Below, in pieces: positions 54,760 to 61,695 of a stretch of 64,000 bases of DNA (positions are counted from its first letter, which is position 1; each line of letters opens with the position of its first letter). The notes beneath the pieces are model-generated. The model was not told the DNA's origin, did not search any database, and saw only the letters and a program-made list of their open reading frames with translations. This DNA comes from Pseudomonadota bacterium (GTDB taxonomy: Bacteria; Pseudomonadota; Gammaproteobacteria; Burkholderiales; Burkholderiaceae_C). Both the position numbers and the translations under genes were made by a program. Location: NCBI GenBank assembly GCA_018241265.1, contig JAFEEF010000040.1, forward strand, positions 25,328 to 89,327, written 5' to 3'.

Positions 54760-55311
54760 ATGAATGCGAGGGTTCTGGTTGCGATGAATGAAGACACGCT
54801 TGCTACCGACGAGCCTTCGGGGATGGCGGCAAGCGTCCTCGACAGCCTGCTGCGCGTCCGACCACAGGATTCCGCGGAGTCGGACCGTCCCTCGGGACTG
54901 ATGATCGGTGAACTGCTGGCCATCATCGACGACGGTGCGACCCCGATGGTCACGTTGCCGGACGCACCCGATCGCGCATTGCCGGCACTTAGCCTGGTCG
55001 ACCTCCACGGTGGGCACATCGGAAGGCGCGTCGCGTTGTTGTTCGAGGCGGGCGAGGGCCGGCGGCCGGTTGTGATCGGCGTGCTGCGCGGACAGGGGGT
55101 GTGGTCGGAAGAGACTCGGCCGTCGCAGGTCGAACTCGACATCGACGGGCAGCGCATGGTCGTGGCGGCGCGCGAGCGGCTCGTGCTTCGCTGCGGCAAG
55201 GCGAGCATCACATTGACCAAAGAGGGGAAGGTGTTGATCGAAGGCAGCTATGTTTCGAGCCGCTCGACGGGGGTGAACCGCGTCAAGGGCGGGTCGATTC
55301 AACTGAACTGA
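54760..55311 (+). CDS. DUF6484 domain protein, T6SS spike-associated
   Basis: The 183-residue protein carries a region (VTLPDAPDRALPALSLVDLH, GRRVALLFEAGEGRRPVVIG) and a C-terminal SITLTKEGKVLIEGSYVSSR plus NRVKGGSIQLN, the pattern of DUF6484 proteins encoded right after vgrG. The C-terminal beta-strand repeats resemble the VgrG spike tip, so it may help to extend or cap the spike or recruit cargo. It is 10 bp from vgrG and cotranscribed with it. Confidence 0.78.
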   Translation: MNARVLVAMNEDTLATDEPSGMAASVLDSLLRVRPQDSAESDRPSGLMIGELLAIIDDGATPMVTLPDAPDRALPALSLVDLHGGHIGRRVALLFEAGEGRRPVVIGVLRGQGVWSEETRPSQVELDIDGQRMVVAARERLVLRCGKASITLTKEGKVLIEGSYVSSRSTGVNRVKGGSIQLN

Positions 55312-55397
55312 GCTTGGACGAGTGCCGGCGTCGTCGTGACGTGCCGAAAGCGTCGCGAACGATAGGGGCATCCAGTTCGATTGGGCAGCGTGTAGCG

Positions 55398-56435
55398 ATG
55401 TGGTCCGTCAACAACGATTCACCCTTTGAAGCCAAATCCTCGCTGGTTTGCGACCGCAATGGTGCTTCGCAGTGGGTTGTGGCGATCAAAGGGACATACC
55501 GGCTCCTGCGCGATGGTCGCGTCGCCTTGGCGAATAGGGACGAGCAGGCGCCCATCCACGAGTCGCCGCGACATCGCGGCGATCCGCTGACGACGAGTCT
55601 CGCGGGGGAATGCGAACTGGACTACGTGAGGCAGCACACCGACGTGCTTCTGCATGGCTCGGCGTATGCGCCCGGCGGCAGACCGGTTGCAGAACTCGAT
55701 GTGACGCTGATGGTGGCCGGCATGACGAAGACCTTGCGCGTCTTCGGCGACCGTCGCTGGCGGCGCGGCGTTACAGGCCCGGAGATCGGAAGCATCGGGC
55801 CATTCGTGGTGATGCCGATCGTCTATGAGCGTGCCTATGGCGGCAGCGAAGCGGGCGGCGACACGCCAGGCTTCGAGCCGCGAAATCCTGTCGGGGCGGG
55901 CTATGCCTCGACGGCACGCCGCGCGCTGGGGCAGCCTATCCCCAACATCGAATATCCCGGCGGCCTGATCGGCTCATGGCGTGATCGCCCGTGCCCTGCC
56001 GGCTTCGGTCCGATCGCGCGGCATTGGTTGCCGCGGCGTCAACTGGCCGGCACGTATGACGCGGCATGGGAGCGCGACCGGCTGCCGCTGCTGCCGCTGG
56101 ATTTCGACGAGCGCTTCTATCAGTGCGCGCCGGCCGACCAGCAGGCCCAAGGTTACCTGCGCGGCGGCGAACCGGTGCTGCTGCGCAACCTGTCGCCACA
56201 GGGCGAATGGCGCCTGCATCTTCCGGCCGAGACCTTCGTGCTGCGCACGCGGATGGGCGGACGCTGGCACGAGCGCCGTCCCGACCTGCATCAAGTCGAA
56301 CTGCGTCCGGATGACTGTAAGCTGATGATGCTGTGGAAGTCCACGCTGCCTTGCCACGCCGATCGGCTGACACTGGAGTGCACGACGATTCAGCACAAGC
56401 CGCGCGTGCGGGCGATCGCAGAGGCAGCGCGATGA
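55398..56435 (+). CDS. DUF2169 domain protein, T6SS cargo adaptor
   Basis: The 345-residue protein has the DUF2169 pattern: MWSVNNDSPFEAKSSLVCDR, then WVVAIKGTYRLLRDG, HTDVLLHGSAYAPGGRPVAE and VYERAYGGSEAGG. DUF2169 proteins act as chaperones or adaptors loading PAAR-like effectors on the VgrG spike. Its ATG at 55398 is after a TGTAGCG leader with no strong ribosome binding site. It heads the cargo cassette and is followed by the ketosynthase-like gene after 27 bp. Confidence 0.88.
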   Translation: MWSVNNDSPFEAKSSLVCDRNGASQWVVAIKGTYRLLRDGRVALANRDEQAPIHESPRHRGDPLTTSLAGECELDYVRQHTDVLLHGSAYAPGGRPVAELDVTLMVAGMTKTLRVFGDRRWRRGVTGPEIGSIGPFVVMPIVYERAYGGSEAGGDTPGFEPRNPVGAGYASTARRALGQPIPNIEYPGGLIGSWRDRPCPAGFGPIARHWLPRRQLAGTYDAAWERDRLPLLPLDFDERFYQCAPADQQAQGYLRGGEPVLLRNLSPQGEWRLHLPAETFVLRTRMGGRWHERRPDLHQVELRPDDCKLMMLWKSTLPCHADRLTLECTTIQHKPRVRAIAEAAR

Positions 56436-56462
56436 GATCGCAGTGCGCGGCGGGTGCTGGGC

Positions 56463-57536
56463 ATGGATGAGCGCGTCTGCGTGCTGGCCACCGGCGCGCG
56501 TACCTGCGTCGGCGCGACGGCGCCGGCGTCGGCCGCGGCGATTCGGGCCGGCATGGCCTTGTTCGCAGAGCATCCGTTCATGATCGATCGCCATGGTGAA
56601 CCGATGATCGTGGCGAGGGACAGCTTCTTGCCGCCCGAGATGCCCCTCAAGATGCGGTTGGGCAACCTCGCATCGTCCGCGGCGGGTGAGGCCCTGGCCG
56701 TCCTCGAATGCGTCGAAGCAGCGCGACGGCCTCCGCTAACACTCCAGGTCGGTCTGCCGGAGCCGCGGCCCGGCCTGCCGGGCGACATCGAGGCGACGCT
56801 TGCTGAACGCTTGCAGCAGACCATCGGCGCGGCGGTAGCGCTGGAGGGCATCTCTTTCTCTCGCAATGGGCACAGCGCGGGCTTGCTGGCTATCGGCTCG
56901 ACCGCGGCGCGCATTGCCGCCGGCGCGCCGGGTCTCTTCCTTGCGGGCGGCGTCGATTCCTATCTCGAGCCCGAGACGCTCGAGTGGCTCGACCAGCAAG
57001 GCCAGTTGCACGGCCCGCAAAACACGTGGGGCTTCGTGCCAGGCGAAGCTGCGGCGTTCTGCCTGCTGGCCGGTGCGGCCACGGCGCGGCGGCTCGGCAT
57101 GGAGCCGCGGCTGTGGGTGGCGTCGTTCGGAAGTGCCCGTGAGCAGCACCGGATCAAGACCGACTCGTTGTGCGTGGGGCTAGGTCTTTCGGATGCAGTG
57201 CGCCAGGCTGCCGCGGGGCTACCTCCCGGTAGTCGCATCGACCAGGCCCTGTGCGATTTCAACGGCGAACCTTATCGGGGTGACGAACTCGGCTACACCA
57301 TCGTGCGCACGGCCGAGCACTTCGTGTCACCCGGCGACTTCGTGACGCCGGCGGATTGCTGGGGCGACGTGGGCGCCGCCTCGGGTCCCGCGTCCGCGAT
57401 GCTTGCCGTCATGGCGGGGACGCGGGGGTATGCACGCGGACCGTTGGCGCTGGCTTGCGCCAGCTCCGAAGGCGGGGCGCGCGCTGCCTTGGTGATCGAA
57501 AGCGCGCAGGGGCGGCACGCCCAATTGACCCGTTGA
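56463..57536 (+). CDS. Ketosynthase-fold protein apparently lacking the catalytic cysteine, T6SS accessory
   Basis: The 357-residue protein has the thiolase/ketosynthase outline: RVCVLATGARTCVGATAPAS at the N-terminus, then ISFSRNGHSAGLLAIGS, the GLFLAGGVDSYLEPETLEWL segment and GEAAAFCLLAGA. At the position where ketosynthases read ACSSS with the nucleophile Cys, this protein reads GHSAG. The second catalytic region (usually a conserved His) reads DFNGEPYRGDELGY. It therefore looks like a non-condensing scaffold. GTG at 56454 is an alternative start. Its place between DUF2169 and DUF4150 genes suggests a role in preparing or loading the cargo. Confidence 0.82.
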   Translation: MDERVCVLATGARTCVGATAPASAAAIRAGMALFAEHPFMIDRHGEPMIVARDSFLPPEMPLKMRLGNLASSAAGEALAVLECVEAARRPPLTLQVGLPEPRPGLPGDIEATLAERLQQTIGAAVALEGISFSRNGHSAGLLAIGSTAARIAAGAPGLFLAGGVDSYLEPETLEWLDQQGQLHGPQNTWGFVPGEAAAFCLLAGAATARRLGMEPRLWVASFGSAREQHRIKTDSLCVGLGLSDAVRQAAAGLPPGSRIDQALCDFNGEPYRGDELGYTIVRTAEHFVSPGDFVTPADCWGDVGAASGPASAMLAVMAGTRGYARGPLALACASSEGGARAALVIESAQGRHAQLTR

Positions 57537-57548
57537 AAGCGACTGGCC

Positions 57549-57938
57549 ATGTCCGTCACCATCATCATCAACCACATGACCTTGGCGCACAAAGGCTCAA
57601 ACGGGGTCGCGATGGCCACCGTGCCCGACGTCTGCAAGACACCGAGCCCGGCTGGGCCTGTGCCGATTCCATACCCCAACATCGCGCGATCGACCAGCCT
57701 GGACGGCGGCACCACGACGGTCACTGCCGACGGCAGCAACATGATCGCCAACAAGGGCTCGAAGTATGCAAGCAGCAATGGCGACGAGGCCGGCACTGCG
57801 GGCGGCGTGAAGTCCAGCGTCAACATGAAGGCGGCCAAGTGGATCACCTATTCGATGGACGTGAAGATGGACGGCAGCAACGCCTGCCGGCTGTCGGACA
57901 AGATGACTAGCAACGACGAGAACACCGTCTCGCTGTGA
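57549..57938 (+). CDS. DUF4150 PAAR-like tip protein
   Basis: The 129-residue protein matches DUF4150 (PAAR-like): NHMTLAHKGSNGVAMATVPD, VCKTPSPAGPVPIPYPNIA and MKAAKWITYSMDVKMDGSNA. It should sharpen the VgrG tip and carry the toxin encoded next, 9 bp downstream. Small size means the toxin is a separate polypeptide rather than a fused domain. Confidence 0.9.
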   Translation: MSVTIIINHMTLAHKGSNGVAMATVPDVCKTPSPAGPVPIPYPNIARSTSLDGGTTTVTADGSNMIANKGSKYASSNGDEAGTAGGVKSSVNMKAAKWITYSMDVKMDGSNACRLSDKMTSNDENTVSL

Positions 57939-57947
57939 AGGTCCGCG

Positions 57948-58472
57948 ATGAACATGCAACCCGGGGATGGTGCCACCACGACGCAGATCGTGGCCTGCGC
58001 GGTATGGTGCTGCGACAAGAAGAACTACGTGCTGAAGAAGAAGGGTCGCAAGGTCTCGCAGAACTGTTCACGCTTGGGCAGCAAGAAGCACAGTTGTGTC
58101 ACGCACGCACTCCGCGAGCATAAGAACGGCAAGATGACGACTCGAAGCAAGTATCCTGGCGTACGCGTGCCGAAGTGCGCCGAACCAGTGCGGGTCGATG
58201 GCGAGACGGTGATGGCCAAGCCTGACACGATCCTCGACGGCAATCGTTCGGTCGACGCCAAATTCCCTTGCGACTCCGACAAGGTCAAAGAGATCAACAA
58301 GGGGGTCGGTTTCGGCGAGCCGGCGATCTATCGCTCGGAACGGGCAGGCCGCACGCTGATGAAGGATAAGGAAGACAAGATCTACCGCGAGATTCCAGGC
58401 ATCAAGAGTTCGACCACGATGACGCCCGAACGCGCGGAGAAGGTCATCCACGAGGACTGCGAATGCAACTGA
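57948..58472 (+). CDS. Candidate PD-(D/E)XK-type nuclease effector
   Basis: The 174-residue protein has a Cys/Lys-rich first half (VACAVWCCDKKNYVLKKKG, HSCVTHALREHKNGKMTTRS) and a C-terminal half with MAKPDTILDGNRSVDAKFPC, then KDKEDKIYREIPGIKSSTT and a terminal HEDCECN. The spacing P-D-(x10)-D-A-K fits the core of PD-(D/E)XK nuclease toxins, in which the second Asp and the Lys bind metal. Four or more Cys residues could hold a structural metal. It sits directly after a DUF4150 PAAR-like gene and before a DUF3396 gene, the usual position of a T6SS cargo effector. The assignment is inference from motif and context. Confidence 0.6.
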   Translation: MNMQPGDGATTTQIVACAVWCCDKKNYVLKKKGRKVSQNCSRLGSKKHSCVTHALREHKNGKMTTRSKYPGVRVPKCAEPVRVDGETVMAKPDTILDGNRSVDAKFPCDSDKVKEINKGVGFGEPAIYRSERAGRTLMKDKEDKIYREIPGIKSSTTMTPERAEKVIHEDCECN

Positions 58473-58506
58473 ACCCGGCCTCGCCCCAAAGCGACACGAG
58501 GACGAC

Positions 58507-59454
58507 ATGATCCGACCGGAAGACGTACCGGGGCTGGAACTCATCGAGAATGGCACGCTGGTCGTGCGACCAGCCTTCGCTGCCACGCTGTTCACGAGCG
58601 AGTCGTTCTACGCGGCTGCCGGGCCGGTGCTGGATTGCTACGACATGTTCCTCAAGCTCTGCCCGCCGGAGCGGCTGAAGCAGTATCTGACCGAGACCAT
58701 GGATCAACATCAGCGCACCAGCGCGCGGACGTTCACGATGCTGCGCACTTGGCTGAAGCCGGGCGCTCCTCGGCGCGAGCAGATCTTCCTCGAGCTCACC
58801 AGCGCAGAAAACCGCGAAGAGGCGCCCAACTTCAGGCTCGAGCTCTCGTCGAACGAGCGGGGTTCGGTGGGATTTTCGAGTGGCTACGCCAACTCGCTTC
58901 ATATCGTGCTGCCGGCGGCCTGGGGCAACGTACACGCCGACAAGATGCGCGACATGGTGATGCACCTGGCCGGTCTGTTCCCTTACAGCTTCGGCTACGC
59001 GGGCTATGCGTTGGAGTGGTCAGCCTATTTCCAAGAAGAGGCATGCAGCCATGCCTATGCCAAGGGCATGCGCCATGTCGGGTTCGACATCTATCACAAC
59101 GGCAACGACGAGAAGATCGTCGGTCATGACAGTCTCAACACCGTTGGGTGGCTCACGCTGATCGGACCGGCGATGGTGCAGCGCCTTGGCGGCATCGACA
59201 AGATTCGCGCTGCGTTGCCGGAAGCAATCGGCATGAGCAGCGCTGGTGCAGGCTTGATGCTGTCGACAGCCGATGCGCCCGAGATAGGCGACACCAACCG
59301 GCGCGATCGCCTGCCGGCGTACCGTGCCGTCTACAGCCTGTTGGAGCCGATTGCGCAGGCTGGCTTCGAACGCAGCGGCGCGCTGGAATTTCTTCCCGGC
59401 GACGTCGAGCAGAACACCTTGCGCTGGCTGCGCCGGCTGAGGAGTTCGGGGTGA
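58507..59454 (+). CDS. DUF3396 (type VI immunity family) protein
   Basis: The 315-residue protein matches DUF3396: FTSESFYAAAGPVLDCYDMF, YANSLHIVLPAAWGNVHADK and YAGYALEWSAYFQEEACSHA. No signal peptide is visible, so it should act in the cytosol. DUF3396 proteins sit next to T6SS DUF4150 cargo and are regarded as immunity proteins. Here it is the likely partner of the candidate nuclease immediately upstream. Its stop overlaps the next start by 4 bp (GTGA). Confidence 0.83.
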   Translation: MIRPEDVPGLELIENGTLVVRPAFAATLFTSESFYAAAGPVLDCYDMFLKLCPPERLKQYLTETMDQHQRTSARTFTMLRTWLKPGAPRREQIFLELTSAENREEAPNFRLELSSNERGSVGFSSGYANSLHIVLPAAWGNVHADKMRDMVMHLAGLFPYSFGYAGYALEWSAYFQEEACSHAYAKGMRHVGFDIYHNGNDEKIVGHDSLNTVGWLTLIGPAMVQRLGGIDKIRAALPEAIGMSSAGAGLMLSTADAPEIGDTNRRDRLPAYRAVYSLLEPIAQAGFERSGALEFLPGDVEQNTLRWLRRLRSSG

Positions 59455-60209
59455 CCGAACTGTGGCTTGGCGCCGGCTCGGAGGGGCCCGGCGAGGTTCG
59501 CGTCGATGCGGAGTTCGCGTCGATGCTGGTGGCCGAGGCCGAGGGCCACCTCGCTAGCTGTCTGCGAGCGCTGTGTCTGCTCGGTCGCTGCGGCGGTTTG
59601 CGGCCGTACGTTGGAGCACCCTACACTGCGTTTGCTGTGCCGGCTGACGCAATGGCCGTCGTCGGCACGCAGCTCGGGGCTACGATCGAAGTCGACGCGA
59701 TGCAGACCGGTGCCTGGTACATCTTGCGCAACATGCTCGAGCATCCGCTGGACGAGGCGCTGCGTCCGGTGCGGGTCCGCGCTGGGCCGCAGGCAACACG
59801 GGGCTGGCGGGAACTCGCCAGAATGACCGAGGAAAGCGAGGACGACGACTATCCGAGTCCGGCGACGGCACTGCCATGGCCACTGGAGTTTGTGGACGGC
59901 AGCTTCAGCAAGTCGCGGCGTGCGCTGATCGAGTTCGGTGCGGAGGTGCGCAACGAATGGTTCTATGCCTTGCGTGACGGCGTGCGCGCATGGGGCGACG
60001 TGCTGCGCCGCGGCGGCTTCGCGGCGCCTCTGGATGAACCGTGGGACCAGGATTGCGTGATGGGCGCCGTACAGATCTTCGACGCCTGGACGATCGAGTG
60101 CGAGGTCTCGTGCTTCGAAGCCTCCGAGACGGCGTGGAGCGTGCTTGCAAACATCGTCGACTGCTATGCCGGCAGCATGATGCCGATTGACCGTCTGCGT
60201 ATCGAGTGA
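59451..60209 (+). CDS. Unknown cytosolic protein coupled to the immunity gene
   Basis: A GTG at 59451, with GAGGAG close upstream, overlaps the preceding stop. The 252-residue product has an N-terminal WLGAGSEGPGEVRVDAEFAS, LGRCGGLRPYVGAPYTAFAV and ATIEVDAMQTGAWYILRNML, and later SFSKSRRALIEFGAEVRNEW. It has no signal peptide or membrane segment. The operon position suggests a second immunity or cassette accessory protein. I recognise no family. Confidence 0.65.
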   Translation: MTELWLGAGSEGPGEVRVDAEFASMLVAEAEGHLASCLRALCLLGRCGGLRPYVGAPYTAFAVPADAMAVVGTQLGATIEVDAMQTGAWYILRNMLEHPLDEALRPVRVRAGPQATRGWRELARMTEESEDDDYPSPATALPWPLEFVDGSFSKSRRALIEFGAEVRNEWFYALRDGVRAWGDVLRRGGFAAPLDEPWDQDCVMGAVQIFDAWTIECEVSCFEASETAWSVLANIVDCYAGSMMPIDRLRIE

Positions 60210-60254
60210 GTCGCCCGGCTGTTCAGCGGATGGGCGCCAGGCCAGATCGCCGAA

Positions 60255-60262
60255 GTGACTTT
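60255..60262 (+). promoter_or_regulatory. GTGACTTT motif upstream of the HEAT-repeat gene
   Basis: The octamer ends 47 bases before the ATG at 60310, as for tssA and vgrG. Confidence 0.45.
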
Positions 60263-60309
60263 GGGCCGTATCGTGGCCCCAGCGTCGTGGGCCAATATGC
60301 GCAGAACAG

Positions 60310-61677
60310 ATGGTAGATCGCCATCCGCTATCCCCACGCCGGGTGTCGTGCCCCCTGGAACCGCTCGTGATTCCTACCGGTCCCGCCGCAGCCGCCGGCG
60401 ACAGTCTGACGCCGCATTTCGCCCACGCGCCGATCCGGGCGATCGTGCAGCAGCACGTCGACGATGCTGCGCACCTGCGCCATGTTCGCTCGGTGCTGGT
60501 GCGCGCGCCGCACGTGCGACTGCTGCATTTGGGCCGCCTCGATGAGCGCATAGCTGCGCACCTCGACGGCATCGCGATCGCCGGCGTCTATGGCACGGCC
60601 TTGTGCCACGAGGTGCTCGATCCTCCCAGCACCGGCGCCGTATTTGCCGCCGCCGTGCAGGCGATCGGATCGCACGATGCCGAGCGCCTCTCGGGCTTGA
60701 TCGCGCTCGCCGGCGCGGTGCCGGAGTGCCGCGCGGGCCTGTATTCGGCCTTCGGCTGGGTCTCGGCCTCGGCGTTGCGCGGCATCACGCGCTCGCTGCT
60801 CGAAAGCGCCGACCCGTGGCATCGCGAGGTGGGACTGATGGCGTGCGCGCTGCATCGCGTCGACCCCGCCGCGGCATTGACGGCGGCCGTCCACGACGCC
60901 GATCCGGCCGTGCGCGATCGCGCACTGCGCATCGCCGGCCCGCTCGCCCGCAGCGACTTGCGCACCGCCTGCGTCGCGGCGATCGCCGATGAACCGGTGG
61001 AGCGCACGGGGCCGGCGGCGGTCAGCGCGCTGCTGCTCGGCGATCGCGGCGTGGCCATCGATGCGCTGATGCGGCTTGCCGCGGAAGCGCCTGCGTGGCG
61101 CATGGCCGCGCTGGGTCTGTTGTTGAAGGTGCTGCCGCTGGAGCGCTGCCGCGCGATCCAGCGCGCGATTGCAGACGACGCCAACGAGACGCGCACGTCC
61201 ATTCGCGCCGCCGGCATCGCCGGCGATCCGCGCGACGTGCCGTGGCTGATCTCGCTGATGGACCAGTTGCCGCATGCTCGGCTCGCCGGCGAAGCCTTCA
61301 GCATGATCGCCGGCCTCGACCTGGCCTACCTCGACCTCGAGCTGAAGCCGCCGAAGGACGTCCCCTTCGGCCCGAACGACGACCCCGACGACGCGAATGT
61401 CGCGATGGACGAGGACGACAGCCTTCCGTGGCCCGACCCCGTGAAGATCGCCGCGTGGTGGAAGACGAATGGCGCGCGCCACACGCCCGGCGTCCGTCAC
61501 TTCATGGGCAAGCCACCCTCGGTCGAGCATGCCGTCGATGTGTTGAAGACGGGCTTCCAGCGCCAGCGCGCTGCCGCAGCGCAGTACCTCTGTCTGCTGA
61601 AGCCCGGGACGCCGCTGTTCAACGTCTGTGCACCGACCCGCCGTCAGCAGCGCTTGCTGGCGCAGATGGGCGACTGA
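60310..61677 (+). CDS. HEAT-repeat protein of TIGR02270 type, T6SS-associated
   Basis: The 455-residue protein consists largely of helical pairs of the HEAT type: FAAAVQAIGSHDAERLSGLI, REVGLMACALHRVDPAAALT, HDADPAVRDRALRIAGPLAR. After an acidic linker (NDDPDDANVAMDEDD) comes a C-terminal segment with IAAWWKTNGARHTPGVRHFM. This corresponds to the TIGR02270 family linked to T6SS clusters, of unknown role. GTG codons at 60349 and 60367 are alternative starts, because the first 20 residues look unstructured. It has its own GTGACTTT element and converges with the caspase-like gene. Confidence 0.82.
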   Translation: MVDRHPLSPRRVSCPLEPLVIPTGPAAAAGDSLTPHFAHAPIRAIVQQHVDDAAHLRHVRSVLVRAPHVRLLHLGRLDERIAAHLDGIAIAGVYGTALCHEVLDPPSTGAVFAAAVQAIGSHDAERLSGLIALAGAVPECRAGLYSAFGWVSASALRGITRSLLESADPWHREVGLMACALHRVDPAAALTAAVHDADPAVRDRALRIAGPLARSDLRTACVAAIADEPVERTGPAAVSALLLGDRGVAIDALMRLAAEAPAWRMAALGLLLKVLPLERCRAIQRAIADDANETRTSIRAAGIAGDPRDVPWLISLMDQLPHARLAGEAFSMIAGLDLAYLDLELKPPKDVPFGPNDDPDDANVAMDEDDSLPWPDPVKIAAWWKTNGARHTPGVRHFMGKPPSVEHAVDVLKTGFQRQRAAAAQYLCLLKPGTPLFNVCAPTRRQQRLLAQMGD

Positions 61678-61695
61678 GCGAGGCGCCGCGCCTGC

